In this document: piece after piece, positions 10,201 to 18,389 of the stretch | How positions within the stretch are numbered: position 1 is the stretch's first letter | How the letters are laid out: every line of letters begins with the position of its first letter | Translations under genes and position numbers: made by a program | The notes under the pieces: model-generated | The model's database searches: none | Told to the model about the DNA's origin: nothing | What the model saw: the letters and a program-made list of their open reading frames with translations, nothing else | NCBI RefSeq assembly: GCF_946221515.1 | Contig: NZ_CAMJVK010000001.1 | Location: 1-64,000 of the forward strand | Source of the DNA: an uncultured Fenollaria sp. | GTDB taxonomy: Bacteria; Bacillota; Clostridia; Tissierellales; Peptoniphilaceae | DNA: 64,000 nt | Direction of reading: 5' to 3'

Positions 10201-11487
10201 AGCATTTCATATTTGCATGCAATGTTCTTAAGCAAAAGAATAAAAGGCTCTAAGAGAACTACCGGCCAACACGCTGGTGGGGTAATGGTAGTTCCTAAAA
10301 ATAAGAGCATACTAGACTTTACTCCTGTTCAAAAACCTGCTGACGATATGAGAACTGATATAATAACAACTCATTTTGATTATCATTCGATAAGCGGTAA
10401 GATACTAAAACTTGACCTACTTGGTCATGATGTTCCAAACATAATCAAAAATCTTGAAGACTTAACTAATACCAAAATTGAAGATATACCTTTTGACGAT
10501 GAAAAAGTACTATCACTCTTCTCATCAACAGAGGCCTTAGGTATTAATAGCGATGATTTAAAGTTTGGTGTTGGCACTATTGCCATACCTGAATTTGGTA
10601 CAAACTTCGTTAGAGGCATGCTTAAAGATACCAAGCCAAAAACATTCTCAGACTTAGTAAGAATAAGTGGTCTTTCACATGGTACAAACGTGTGGAACAG
10701 TAACGCGGAAAAGCTTGTAAATGAGATGAACGTACCGATGTCTGAAGTTATTTCTACAAGAGACGACATCATGAACCAATTGATTGATGCTGGTATGGAT
10801 AAATCTACTGCATTTAAAATTATGGAGTTCGTTAGAAAAGGAAAACCATTAATACAAAAGAAAATAGTTGACAATGAAACTATAATTATAAATTATGAGG
10901 ATGAGATTAAAAAGTATCCACTTCCTGAGTGGTATCTTGACAGCTGTCATAAGATATCTTATCTATTCCCAAAGGCGCATGCAGCGGCCTATGTTATGAT
11001 GAGCTATAGACTTGCTTGGTATAAGGTATATTACCCACAAGCGTTTTATGCAACATACTTTACACAAAAGATAAATGACTTTGATTATGATGCTCTTGTC
11101 CATAGACTTGAAAATTTGGATGCCTTAGTAAGAGAGATTACCCAAAATCCTCATCCAAAGAAAAAAGATGAGGACCTATTGTCGCTTGCTGAAGTAGTTA
11201 AAGAGATGGAGCTTAGAAATATAAAGATATCGCCAATTGATCTAGATAGATCACTAGCTACAAAGTTTACCGTAATCGATGGGGAAATCATTCCGCCATT
11301 TACAGTTATAGCTGGACTTGGCAAGGACCCTGCTAATAACATTATAAGGGAAAGGGAGCTTAAAGAGTTTAACTCTATTGAGGACTTCCAAAAGAGGACT
11401 CAAGTAAATGCTACGGTAATCGCATATTTAAAATCAATTAACTTTTTTAAAGACATGCATGATACCAATCAGATAAGCTTATTTTAA
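7234..11487 (+). CDS. polC: DNA polymerase III alpha subunit, PolC type
   Basis: Replicative polymerase of low-GC Gram-positives with built-in proofreading. Domain order is typical: N-terminal domain, an OB fold at about 205-300, a PHP domain split by the DEDDh exonuclease (FVVFDVETTGF near residue 395, HRAIDDATAT near 545), a zinc-binding module with CPNC (about 882) and CPVC (about 907), and the polymerase site EPDIDLNFAGDYQ (about 935). The last residues QISLF form a textbook beta-clamp binding peptide. At 1417 residues it is full length. The stop codon nearly abuts the OLE RNA promoter, so the expected rimP-nusA genes do not follow. Confidence 0.97.
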   Translation: MIKLFKPEELNIDIDFLSNEDKIFFESPVLKDKTLKITYYYNLKDQSLSQKVDEVIKSTFLKFSLSDVNINAVAYTKCNEYFESIRSEFTDIDDNSFDCEELDDLYTFTFDNQLLLDSFNANPYLELMRYLCSSFENKAIKTKCKEIIINKEEFIDQLKSNAEQISENFKIVKEEKRKSEPSAEASGKKSFFRKKKEIDKKKCIKIKDISSDMDFITIQGEVFEYEFVDRNEYALLKFAVDDGEEAIRVSKFIRKNKEGQYDYDYDIENGVKLYLSGNVNLFQNIMSIKIYSYEIINEEKLDEAEEDIKRVEIGLHTKMSSQEGFISAKEYFKEAKKRGYESIGFMDKYVVQSYPEIMDAAIETGIKPLYGVEANLFDDTKSLVNNYKGDNKNTFVVFDVETTGFSAIDDRIIEMGAVKIQDGKVIDNFSEFTNPGFHIPYRITELTTIDDATVAGCPSFDELLEKFMEFCKDSVLVAHNAEFDISFIKSSMHRKGVKFDFEYIDTLELSRYLLPDLKKHKLDTLTSLFNITLENHHRAIDDATATGFVFLKLLDLLKEQGCNDLEAISKIKSSNYYNVYKISIFATNLVGLKNLYRLISLSHIDNYNRQPIVYKSQIDANREGLLIGSGTYNGPIYNACIRCEENDKLKEMMKYFDFIELQPIDQYLYLIEDESLHEMDAIKNINRRLYDNAKELDIPVLANGDVYYIDQSDSVYRSVLVFNRKNFVGSRKECNNTDHYFKTTKELLKNFPYLSEEEAKEIVIDNTLAFAEKFENFRPIPKDTFPPFIENSDKDLRDCCYNKATSIYGDPLPEIVKKRLDKELDSIIGNGYAVLYIIARKLILQSNADGYVVGSRGSVGSSFAATMSDITEVNPLIPHYVCPNCKHSEFVDDPKYDSGFDLPRKICPVCSHEMNRDGQKIPFEVFLGFNGDKEPDIDLNFAGDYQLTAHKNTEKIFGENFVFRAGTIGTLADKTAAACILDYLEKKNKSISYLHAMFLSKRIKGSKRTTGQHAGGVMVVPKNKSILDFTPVQKPADDMRTDIITTHFDYHSISGKILKLDLLGHDVPNIIKNLEDLTNTKIEDIPFDDEKVLSLFSSTEALGINSDDLKFGVGTIAIPEFGTNFVRGMLKDTKPKTFSDLVRISGLSHGTNVWNSNAEKLVNEMNVPMSEVISTRDDIMNQLIDAGMDKSTAFKIMEFVRKGKPLIQKKIVDNETIIINYEDEIKKYPLPEWYLDSCHKISYLFPKAHAAAYVMMSYRLAWYKVYYPQAFYATYFTQKINDFDYDALVHRLENLDALVREITQNPHPKKKDEDLLSLAEVVKEMELRNIKISPIDLDRSLATKFTVIDGEIIPPFTVIAGLGKDPANNIIRERELKEFNSIEDFQKRTQVNATVIAYLKSINFFKDMHDTNQISLF

Positions 11488-11516
11488 TTGACAAAATACA
11501 TCTATTATAGTATAAT
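11488..11516 (+). promoter_or_regulatory. Consensus sigma-A promoter of the OLE RNA
   Basis: Perfect TTGACA (11488-11493), exactly 17 bp, perfect TATAAT (11511-11516). It begins one base after the polC stop codon. This is the strongest promoter seen in the window and suggests an abundant transcript starting near 11523. Confidence 0.85.
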
Positions 11517-11522
11517 TATCAT

Positions 11523-12095
11523 AGTGGTGTAGTATTCTAGTCAGTATTCTATATCATGAAGGCGGGGCTAAAAATCCGCCAAAGAGCGTATCGATGAAGT
11601 TCTTGATTTGTGCTTGTGACGCCCAGTCATGGGCATTCTTTGAGAGTAAGGCAGATGGGGCGATCTACAACGGCATGTAGGCGTTGACCCTGCTGTCGCG
11701 GAGGCGTAAGATTTATCTTATGTAGACCTATTTTTTTAAATAGTGTAGCTTGCCTTGAGTGATCTAGTGCGGATGATAAGGTCTTTTTATTGAACTTGTG
11801 GCCAAAGATCAATAAGAAAAGTTATCGAAACCTAAATTGCAAAAGAGGCTAAGGATATAAAATACTGTTTGGGAAAACTTCTAGACTAAATCGTAAGATG
11901 ACTAAAAAGGGATTACAGTGCGGACTAAGTGGCAATCCAGTATTATATTTGGCGACAATATAATTACTAAATTAATGGGAAACCGCTATGATTGGTGACA
12001 TATAGCCTTAGTAAGGGAAAACCAACTGGACCTAAGCCGTAATATTTACTTTTTTAGTTTCCACTAAGCTGATAGATTACTATCAGCTTTTTTTG
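11523..12095 (+). ncRNA. ole: OLE RNA (ornate large extremophilic RNA), about 570 nt
   Basis: A noncoding interval of about 670 bases between polC and oapA. OLE RNAs are about 600 nt, highly structured, bind the membrane protein OapA, and lie beside oapA, tlyA and recN; exactly that neighbourhood is here. Local helices visible by eye: ggcgg (11561-11565)/ccgcc (11576-11580); gccca (11621)/tgggc (11630-11634); ctaca (11665)/tgtag (11676-11680); taaga/tctta (11707-11720); gctat (11985)/atagc (12002-12006). The ends can pair: tagtgg (11522-11527) with ccacta (12061-12066). GGGAAACC-like loops recur at 11977 and about 12014. The identification rests on context, size and structure, not on a covariance search. 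Confidence 0.85.
12067..12094 (+). terminator. Factor-independent terminator of the OLE RNA
   Basis: Nine-bp stem agctgatag (12067-12075) / ctatcagct (12080-12088) with loop atta, followed by seven T residues (12088-12094). It sets the 3' end of the noncoding transcript and separates it from oapA. Confidence 0.9.
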
Positions 12096-12124
12096 TTGTA
12101 TATAAGCTTTGTTTATGGTATAAT
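12096..12124 (+). promoter_or_regulatory. Promoter of oapA operon
   Basis: TTGTAT (12096-12101), 17-bp spacer, TATAAT (12119-12124), immediately after the OLE terminator. oapA, tlyA, recN and following genes can therefore be transcribed separately from the RNA. Confidence 0.7.
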
Positions 12125-12162
12125 AACAATGTAATTCCGATTAATTATAAGGGGTGTAAGAA

Positions 12163-12774
12163 ATTTCAGATTTTAAAAAAAAGTATAAAGATAAAAGCAT
12201 TGATAAATTAAATAAAGATAAAAAACATAAAGCTGGTAAAAGTGATTTGAAATGGACGTTATCCATTACCATCTTTACTTTTGCTATGTCTATAATACTT
12301 TCTTATATAATTGATATATTATTAGCAGACGTTGGAATTTTAGTTGGAGTTATACTTCTTTTACTTGTAATAATGATAGGTATATTGTTTGATACTGTAG
12401 GGGTAAGTGTTACAACAGCTGAAGAAAAACTATTTCATGCTATGGCATCAAATAATATTGAAGAAGGTAAAATCGCCATAGGACTAATTAAAAATGCCGA
12501 TAAAGTATCAAGTTTTTGCAATGATGTAGTTGGTGATATGGCGGGCATTATCTCAGGTGCACTAGGCGCAACACTTTTAACAAAGATAGCTTTGCATTTT
12601 GATAATGTTAATGTTGCAATCTTAGGAACTTTAATAACTGCATCTGTTGCTGCTGCAACAGTTGGTGGCAAATCTTTAGGCAAGTCTGTAGCAATGTTAA
12701 AGTATCGAGATATTATTTTTGCTATATCAAAAATTATTTTAAAATTTAAAAAGATATTTAAGAAGAATAAATAG
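12163..12774 (+). CDS. oapA: OLE-associated membrane protein OapA
   Basis: Small integral membrane protein that holds OLE RNA at the cell membrane; the OLE complex is linked to ethanol, cold and Mg2+ stress tolerance in Bacillus halodurans. About four hydrophobic segments are visible. The family-type core reads LFDTVGVSVTTAEEKLFHAM and NADKVSSFCNDVVGDMAGII. No ATG, GTG or TTG follows a proper ribosome binding site: the only good site, AAGGGGTG (12149-12156), is 6 bases before an in-frame ATT at 12163. That start gives 203 residues with a very Lys-rich N-terminal tail, plausible for RNA contact. The alternative TTG at 12247 lacks a ribosome binding site. tlyA follows at once. Confidence 0.85.
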   Translation: MSDFKKKYKDKSIDKLNKDKKHKAGKSDLKWTLSITIFTFAMSIILSYIIDILLADVGILVGVILLLLVIMIGILFDTVGVSVTTAEEKLFHAMASNNIEEGKIAIGLIKNADKVSSFCNDVVGDMAGIISGALGATLLTKIALHFDNVNVAILGTLITASVAAATVGGKSLGKSVAMLKYRDIIFAISKIILKFKKIFKKNK

Positions 12775-12775
12775 T

Positions 12776-13558
12776 ATGAGATTAGATAAATATATAAGTG
12801 AGTTTAAAAATATTGACAGTAGAACTAAGGCTAAGAAATTAGTTTTAGCTGGCTTTGTTTTAGTTAATGGTAAAACTTTACTAGATCCAAGCTATGATGT
12901 CAAAGAAAATGATAGCATAGATATCGACGCAGATAACGACATAACAAGGTATGTATCTAGAGGTGCTCTAAAGCTAATTAAGGCTATAGAGGCTTTTAAG
13001 CTCAATATTAATGACAAGACATGTATTGATATAGGCTCATCAACAGGCGGCTTCACAGACGTTTTAGTGAAGCGTGGGGCGCGTTTAGTATATGCACTAG
13101 ATGTCGGAAAAAATCAACTGCATCCATCATTAAAAAATAATGATAAAGTCATTTCATATGAATCTTTTGATGCTAGAAATATTAGCAATGAAACTTTTGA
13201 TGAAGACTTTGACATAGTGACTTCTGATCTTAGCTTTATTTCACTCACATTATTGACAGATGCTTTTAATGTACTTGTGAAAGAGAATACAAAGCTTATA
13301 GTCTTAATAAAACCTCAGTTTGAGTCAGGAAAGATAAAGAGGAAAAACGGTATATTTAATGATGCTAAATTACATATAAACGCAATAAATAATGTGATTC
13401 TATCTTTCAGGGAGAAAGGTATATATTTAAATGATATATGCAAGTCGCCTATAGAGGGAGGAGAAGGAAATATTGAGTATCTTGCTCTATTTACAAGAGA
13501 TGATAATCACAGTAATATCGATATAAGAAGATTGGTTAAAGAATCTTTAAGTAGGTGA
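12776..13558 (+). CDS. tlyA: TlyA-type rRNA 2'-O-methyltransferase
   Basis: Predicted S-adenosylmethionine-dependent methyltransferase that modifies 16S and/or 23S rRNA ribose; in mycobacteria its loss gives capreomycin resistance. An S4 RNA-binding domain (residues 1-60, MRLDKYISEF, LVLAGFVLVNG) precedes an FtsJ-like fold with the SAM loop IDIGSSTGGFTDVL near residue 83 and the catalytic-region segment DLSFISL. It starts one base after the oapA stop and ends four bases before recN, the order also seen at other OLE loci. Confidence 0.94.
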   Translation: MRLDKYISEFKNIDSRTKAKKLVLAGFVLVNGKTLLDPSYDVKENDSIDIDADNDITRYVSRGALKLIKAIEAFKLNINDKTCIDIGSSTGGFTDVLVKRGARLVYALDVGKNQLHPSLKNNDKVISYESFDARNISNETFDEDFDIVTSDLSFISLTLLTDAFNVLVKENTKLIVLIKPQFESGKIKRKNGIFNDAKLHINAINNVILSFREKGIYLNDICKSPIEGGEGNIEYLALFTRDDNHSNIDIRRLVKESLSR

Positions 13559-13562
13559 AGAA

Positions 13563-15230
13563 ATGCTTAGTAAATTATATATAAAAGATTTTGCTATAAT
13601 TGATTCATTAAATCTTGATTTCAACGATGGATTCTCAGCTATTTCTGGAGAAACAGGTAGTGGTAAATCCATCATAGTAGATGCCTTAGCTGTAGTTCTA
13701 GGCGCCAAGGCTAGTAAAAATCAAATAAGAGACGGCTTTGATTCGTCAAGCATAGAAGCGCATATTGATATAGATAATAAAAAACTAGCTAAAGTAAATT
13801 CTATTTTAAATGCTAAAATTAAGAGTCCACTTATTTTAAAGAGAATTATATATAGAGATAAGCCTAGTGAAAACTATATCAACGATATAAGCGTAAGTCT
13901 GAAGGATTTAAGTGAAATAAGTGCTTTAAGTATCAATATATTAGGACAGAAAGAACAATTTACACTGCTTGACAAAAATGAGCACATAAACATACTTGAT
14001 TATTTTGGGGATAATGCGTACAAGACCTTGCTCAAAGAAATAAATGAATTATATTTAAAGATAGAAAAAAGCAATAAGCGTTTAAAAGAGCTTCCTAAGG
14101 ATCAAAAAGATATCGATAATCAAATAGATTTTATAGAATTTCAAAAAAATGAAATAGATGAAGCTGAAATTTTAGATGGAGAAGATGAAGAATTAGAGAC
14201 TGAGATAAAAAGACTTAATTCTAGTGAAGACATCAAAAAGACTGCCTATAGCATTAATCAAATGCTTAGAGATAGTGATAATTACAGTGTAGATTCAATC
14301 TTATCCGACGCGAGTAATTTAGTCGATGACTTAAAAGAGTATTCAAAAGACGCTGAAGCTTGGTATGAAAAACTCATGGACTATCAAGAGCTTATTAAGG
14401 ATATAAATGAAGAGATAAAATACTTTTCAGACTCTATTGACTATGATCAAGAACGGCTATATGAACTAAGTAAGAGGCTTGACGAGATAAATAAAATAAA
14501 GTATAAGTATGGCAATAGTATTGCTGAAATAAATGCATATAGAGAAGACTTAAATAATAAGTTAAATGAAATAAGAAATATTGAACAAGAAAAAGCAGCT
14601 TTAGAAAAGTCACTTATCGAAGATAAAAAATCTTATGATGAAAAAGCGAGTGATTTAAGTCTCAAAAGAAAAGCACTTGCTAAAACAATCGCAAAAATGC
14701 TTGAAGATGAGTTAAGAACTTTAAATATGAGCAATATTCAAGTTGAGATTTCGGTAGAAGCAAAGAAGGCCATGAAAGATTATGGCTATGATGACGTAGA
14801 AATTTTAATGAGTGCAAATAAAGGTCAATCAGTTAAACCTATAAGCGAAATTATTTCTGGTGGTGAAATGTCAAGACTAATGCTTGCAATTAAAAATTTA
14901 GGCGCTGATTTTGACAATATCGACACAATCATCTTTGACGAGATAGACGCAGGGCTTAGCGGCTACACTGCTAGCTGCCTTGCGAATAAACTTAGAGAAT
15001 TAGCAAATAAATATCAAATAATATCAATATCACACTTACCACAGATATTAGCTAAAGCTGAGGAACACTACCTTGTAGAAAAAGCTAGCGATAGCGAGGC
15101 AACTATAAGTCATGTTAAAAAACTAGATTACGACGGAAGAGTGATAGAGTTAGCAAGGCTACTAAGCTCAGGTAAGATAAGTGATATAGCAATAAAAAAT
15201 GCAAAAGAATTATTAAAAAGTGAGGACTAG
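13563..15230 (+). CDS. recN: DNA repair protein RecN
   Basis: SMC-like ATPase that gathers DNA ends during double-strand break repair. The Walker A loop GETGSGKSIIVDAL lies near residue 30. A long coiled coil occupies about 150-380 with a central break, then the ABC signature ISGGEMSRLMLAIK and Walker B TIIFDEIDAGLSG. The length of 555 residues matches the family. No argR separates it from tlyA, unlike the Bacillus arrangement. Confidence 0.97.
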   Translation: MLSKLYIKDFAIIDSLNLDFNDGFSAISGETGSGKSIIVDALAVVLGAKASKNQIRDGFDSSSIEAHIDIDNKKLAKVNSILNAKIKSPLILKRIIYRDKPSENYINDISVSLKDLSEISALSINILGQKEQFTLLDKNEHINILDYFGDNAYKTLLKEINELYLKIEKSNKRLKELPKDQKDIDNQIDFIEFQKNEIDEAEILDGEDEELETEIKRLNSSEDIKKTAYSINQMLRDSDNYSVDSILSDASNLVDDLKEYSKDAEAWYEKLMDYQELIKDINEEIKYFSDSIDYDQERLYELSKRLDEINKIKYKYGNSIAEINAYREDLNNKLNEIRNIEQEKAALEKSLIEDKKSYDEKASDLSLKRKALAKTIAKMLEDELRTLNMSNIQVEISVEAKKAMKDYGYDDVEILMSANKGQSVKPISEIISGGEMSRLMLAIKNLGADFDNIDTIIFDEIDAGLSGYTASCLANKLRELANKYQIISISHLPQILAKAEEHYLVEKASDSEATISHVKKLDYDGRVIELARLLSSGKISDIAIKNAKELLKSED

Positions 15231-15231
15231 A

Positions 15232-15786
15232 ATGGAAAATATTGAAGTAGAAAAAACATTAAAAAGCGAAAAAATTTATCAAGGTAAAATATTAAGTTTA
15301 CGTATTGATACTATTGAAATGCCTAATAAAAAGTATTCAAAGAGAGAGATAGTAGAGCATAAGCCTGCTGTTGTTATTATTGCAATAAAGGGCACAAAAC
15401 TTTTAATGGTAAGACAATTTAGAAAAGCTGTAGAAAAAACTTTGTTAGAAGTACCAGCTGGATTAGTTGAAATTCAAGAAACTCCAGTACAAGCTGCAAG
15501 TAGAGAGCTTGAAGAAGAAACAGGATACTTATGTGAAAATCCAAAATACATTATGGAGTTCTATACATCACCAGGATATTCTGACGAAAAGATAGATTTG
15601 TTTTTAGCTGAAGACTTAGTTAAGACAGAACAAAATCTTGATGATGGCGAATTTTTAGAAGTAGAAGAAATCGAAATTGAAGAGCTTAGAAAAAAAGTAT
15701 TGTATGGTGAAGTTCAAAACGCAAGCTCAATCATTGCAATTAATTATGCATACGACTATATAAAGAGTAAAAATGAACATAATTAA
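15232..15786 (+). CDS. nudF: Nudix hydrolase, ADP-ribose pyrophosphatase type
   Basis: Predicted to hydrolyse ADP-ribose to AMP and ribose 5-phosphate. The Nudix box is complete: GLVEIQETPVQAASRELEEE followed by TGYL. The preceding KPAVVIIAIKG and RQFRKAVEKTLLEVPAG segments are typical of the ADP-ribose subfamily, as is the later FYTSPGYSDEKI. I chose the ATG at 15232 because GAGGA lies at 15222-15226; the in-frame GTG at 15220 would put that site inside the gene. It overlaps pdp by 14 bases. Confidence 0.9.
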   Translation: MENIEVEKTLKSEKIYQGKILSLRIDTIEMPNKKYSKREIVEHKPAVVIIAIKGTKLLMVRQFRKAVEKTLLEVPAGLVEIQETPVQAASRELEEETGYLCENPKYIMEFYTSPGYSDEKIDLFLAEDLVKTEQNLDDGEFLEVEEIEIEELRKKVLYGEVQNASSIIAINYAYDYIKSKNEHN

Positions 15787-17074
15787 CATCATTGAGAAAA
15801 AGAGAGATAAAAAATTATTAAATAAAAATGAAATTGACTTCTTTATAAGAGGCATATTGGACGAATCTATTGCTGATTATCAAACATCAAGTCTACTTAT
15901 GGCAATATTTTTAAATGGACTTAACGACGAAGAAACTTATTACTTAACAAAAGCAATAATTGATAACGGAGAATATATAGATTTCGATGGAGTAGACTCT
16001 AAAATTCTTGATAAACATTCAACCGGTGGAGTAGGCGACAAGATAAGCTTAATACTTGGTCCAATACTTGCGTCTATGGGATATAAATTTTTAAAGATGA
16101 GCGGCAGAAGTCTTGGCTTTACAGGCGGCACTCTTGATAAATTAGAATCTATTCCTGGATTTAAGGTCAATCAAAGCGATGAGTGGATAGAAAAAACTGC
16201 TAATGACTTAGGTTTTTTCATAGTTAGTCAATCAGAAAATATTGCAAAGGCAGATAGAATTTTATATGCACTAAGAGATGTTTGCGCAAGTGTCGACTCA
16301 ATTCCGCTTATAGCCTCATCTATACTTAGTAAAAAATTCAGCTTTAGAAATGATTCCTTACTTATTGATGTTAAGTGTGGTACGGGAGCCTTTATGGAAA
16401 GTTTTGATAAGGCAAAAGAGCTTTGTGACGCTATGCTTAATATATCCAAAGCATTCAATAGAAAAACTACTTGTATAATAAGCTCAATGAACAAAGCTCT
16501 TGGCAAGAGAGTTGGTAATAATCTAGAGATTATAGAAGTAGTCGACTTTTTAAAAGGTAATTATAAAGCTTATGATGATATATATGATGAGATAAATCAT
16601 ATTGTATATGAACTCTTACTAAACCTTGAAGATGTAGATTATAAAGAAGTAAAAGATAAGATAAAAAGAGTTTTAGATAGCGGAGAAGCCTTTGAAATGT
16701 TTTTAAAATTTGTTCACAATCAAGGCGGAGATATATCATATATTGAAGATATCAATAAGTTTGATAAGGCTAGATACGAGACTGAGATTTTGGCAGATGC
16801 TAGTGGCTATTTAAGCAAATATAAGCTTAAAGACATAGCAAAGACACTCAACGAATTAGGCGCAGGTAGATTAAAGAAAGAAGACAAGATTGATTACACA
16901 GTTGGCTTAATAAATGAAAAATGTATTGGCGATAAGATTGATAAAGGTGACTTATTATTTACAATAAGATCAAATGAAGAATTAAGTTCCAATCAATTGG
17001 ATGCTTTAAAAGCTAGCGTCATCTATGGCGACAAGGCTGTAAAAGAAAAGCACATTTTAGAGGTGATTAGATAA
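15773..17074 (+). CDS. pdp: Pyrimidine-nucleoside phosphorylase
   Basis: Phosphorolysis of uridine and thymidine to the base and (deoxy)ribose 1-phosphate, a salvage step. The family signature is present: DKHSTGGVGDKISLILGP and MSGRSLGFTGGTLDKLESIP. The 433-residue length equals that of the Bacillus enzyme. It sits directly after the Nudix hydrolase in the same operon, so the pair may jointly handle ribose phosphates from nucleotide turnover (inference). Confidence 0.95.
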   Translation: MNIINIIEKKRDKKLLNKNEIDFFIRGILDESIADYQTSSLLMAIFLNGLNDEETYYLTKAIIDNGEYIDFDGVDSKILDKHSTGGVGDKISLILGPILASMGYKFLKMSGRSLGFTGGTLDKLESIPGFKVNQSDEWIEKTANDLGFFIVSQSENIAKADRILYALRDVCASVDSIPLIASSILSKKFSFRNDSLLIDVKCGTGAFMESFDKAKELCDAMLNISKAFNRKTTCIISSMNKALGKRVGNNLEIIEVVDFLKGNYKAYDDIYDEINHIVYELLLNLEDVDYKEVKDKIKRVLDSGEAFEMFLKFVHNQGGDISYIEDINKFDKARYETEILADASGYLSKYKLKDIAKTLNELGAGRLKKEDKIDYTVGLINEKCIGDKIDKGDLLFTIRSNEELSSNQLDALKASVIYGDKAVKEKHILEVIR

Positions 17075-17676
17075 TGTTTGGCAATATTAATTTACAAGAT
17101 ATTATTATAAGAACAATAGCTGTGCTTGTGGCAATAATACCTCATGAGATGGCACACGGATACGCAGCATACCTTTGTGGTGATGAAACAGCAAAAAACG
17201 ATGGTAGATTATCATTAAACCCACTTCATCATCTTGATCCTATTGGTACTATTTGCTTGATATTTTTTAAATTTGGTTGGGCAAAACCAGTTATGATTAA
17301 CCCAAATAACTTTAGAGACAGGAAAAAAGGTACTTTCTTCGTCTCTATTGCTGGGGTTTTGACTAACTTTATCTTGGCTATCATTGCAGTTATTATTATG
17401 AAGTATATAAGGCTAAGTGACTTTGTATTTGAGCTATTTATGAATATATTCTGGTTTAACATAATCTTAGGTGTATTTAACCTTATTCCTATTCCACCAC
17501 TAGATGGATCAAAGCTGTTGTTTTCATTTCTACCACCAAAGTATGAGTATTATCTAATAAAGTACGAAAAATATGGCTATATACTACTCTTATTATTAAT
17601 AATGACTGATAATCTTGATAAAATACTTATACCAATGGTTAATTTTATGATTAATCTTATAGGAAAGATAGTCTGA
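17074..17676 (+). CDS. Site-2 protease family membrane protein (M50, small type)
   Basis: A 200-residue membrane zinc protease of the YwhC-like group. HEMAH lies in a hydrophobic helix (IIPHEMAHGYAAYLCGD), followed by GRLSLNPLHHLDPIGT and the second ligand motif NLIPIPPLDGSKLL. There is no PDZ domain. Adjacent genes encode ScpAB, as in many Clostridia. Substrate unknown. Start and stop both overlap their neighbours by one base (TAATG, TGATG). Confidence 0.92.
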   Translation: MFGNINLQDIIIRTIAVLVAIIPHEMAHGYAAYLCGDETAKNDGRLSLNPLHHLDPIGTICLIFFKFGWAKPVMINPNNFRDRKKGTFFVSIAGVLTNFILAIIAVIIMKYIRLSDFVFELFMNIFWFNIILGVFNLIPIPPLDGSKLLFSFLPPKYEYYLIKYEKYGYILLLLLIMTDNLDKILIPMVNFMINLIGKIV

Positions 17677-18389
17677 TGTATAACGTTGAAATAAGCAGCT
17701 ACAAAGGTCCTTTTGATGTACTATTAGAACTCATAGATAAGGACAAGATGGATATATTCGATATACCCATCAATGAAATAACAGAAAAATTTCTTGACTA
17801 TATTAATACTTCTCAAGAGATAGATGTCGAAATGAGTAGTGACTTTTTAGTTATGGCATCGAGATTACTGGAGATAAAATCAAAAATGCTTATACCAGTA
17901 GAAAAGGATAATATTGAGGAAGATCCACGTCTAGAACTTAGTAAAAATATTCTTGAATACAAGATATTTAAAGATGTATCTTTGTACTTAAACACAATGT
18001 ATGAAGAGTCGAATAACTTTGTTTTTAAGCCAATGGATGAGATTGATGAAAAAGATGAAGCACTTGACCTTAACTTTGACTTAAACAATCTATCTAAAGT
18101 ACTCGTATCGCTTCTAACAAATAAAAGAACAATTATCAAAGAAGAACCTAGCAGCATACGTAGAGAAAAATATAGTGTCAAAAAGATGACAAATGACATT
18201 GTTAAAAAGTTTAAGAAAAATAAAAAAGTAAAACTAAGTGAGTTTATTCCTGAAATAGTGGACGTAGCTTATGTAATTACCTTGTTTATTAGCGTTTTAG
18301 AGCTTATACAAAACAAAGTTATTAGCTACGAACAAGAAGCAACATTCTCAGATATAGATTTTACATACTTGGGTGATAATCATGAATGA
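17676..18389 (+). CDS. scpA: Segregation and condensation protein A
   Basis: Kleisin subunit of the bacterial SMC-ScpAB condensin complex, needed for chromosome compaction and segregation. The N-terminal SMC-binding domain begins YKGPFDVLLELIDKDKMDIF, then FLVMASRLLEIKSKML, typical of ScpA. The C-terminal winged helix is at about 165-237. 237 residues is a normal length. It overlaps scpB. Confidence 0.95.
   Translation: MYNVEISSYKGPFDVLLELIDKDKMDIFDIPINEITEKFLDYINTSQEIDVEMSSDFLVMASRLLEIKSKMLIPVEKDNIEEDPRLELSKNILEYKIFKDVSLYLNTMYEESNNFVFKPMDEIDEKDEALDLNFDLNNLSKVLVSLLTNKRTIIKEEPSSIRREKYSVKKMTNDIVKKFKKNKKVKLSEFIPEIVDVAYVITLFISVLELIQNKVISYEQEATFSDIDFTYLGDNHE

Noticed and set aside
11627..11812. 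Reverse-strand reading frame of 61 codons within the OLE RNA interval
   Set aside because: No ribosome binding site, no family resemblance, and it lies antisense to a structured RNA with its own promoter and terminator.
11523..12095. Group II intron, tmRNA, RNase P RNA or a ROOL/GOLLD-type RNA as explanation for the noncoding interval
   Set aside because: No intron domain V or reverse transcriptase, no tag-peptide frame or tRNA-like ends, no RNase P core motifs, and the oapA-tlyA-recN context specifically fits OLE.
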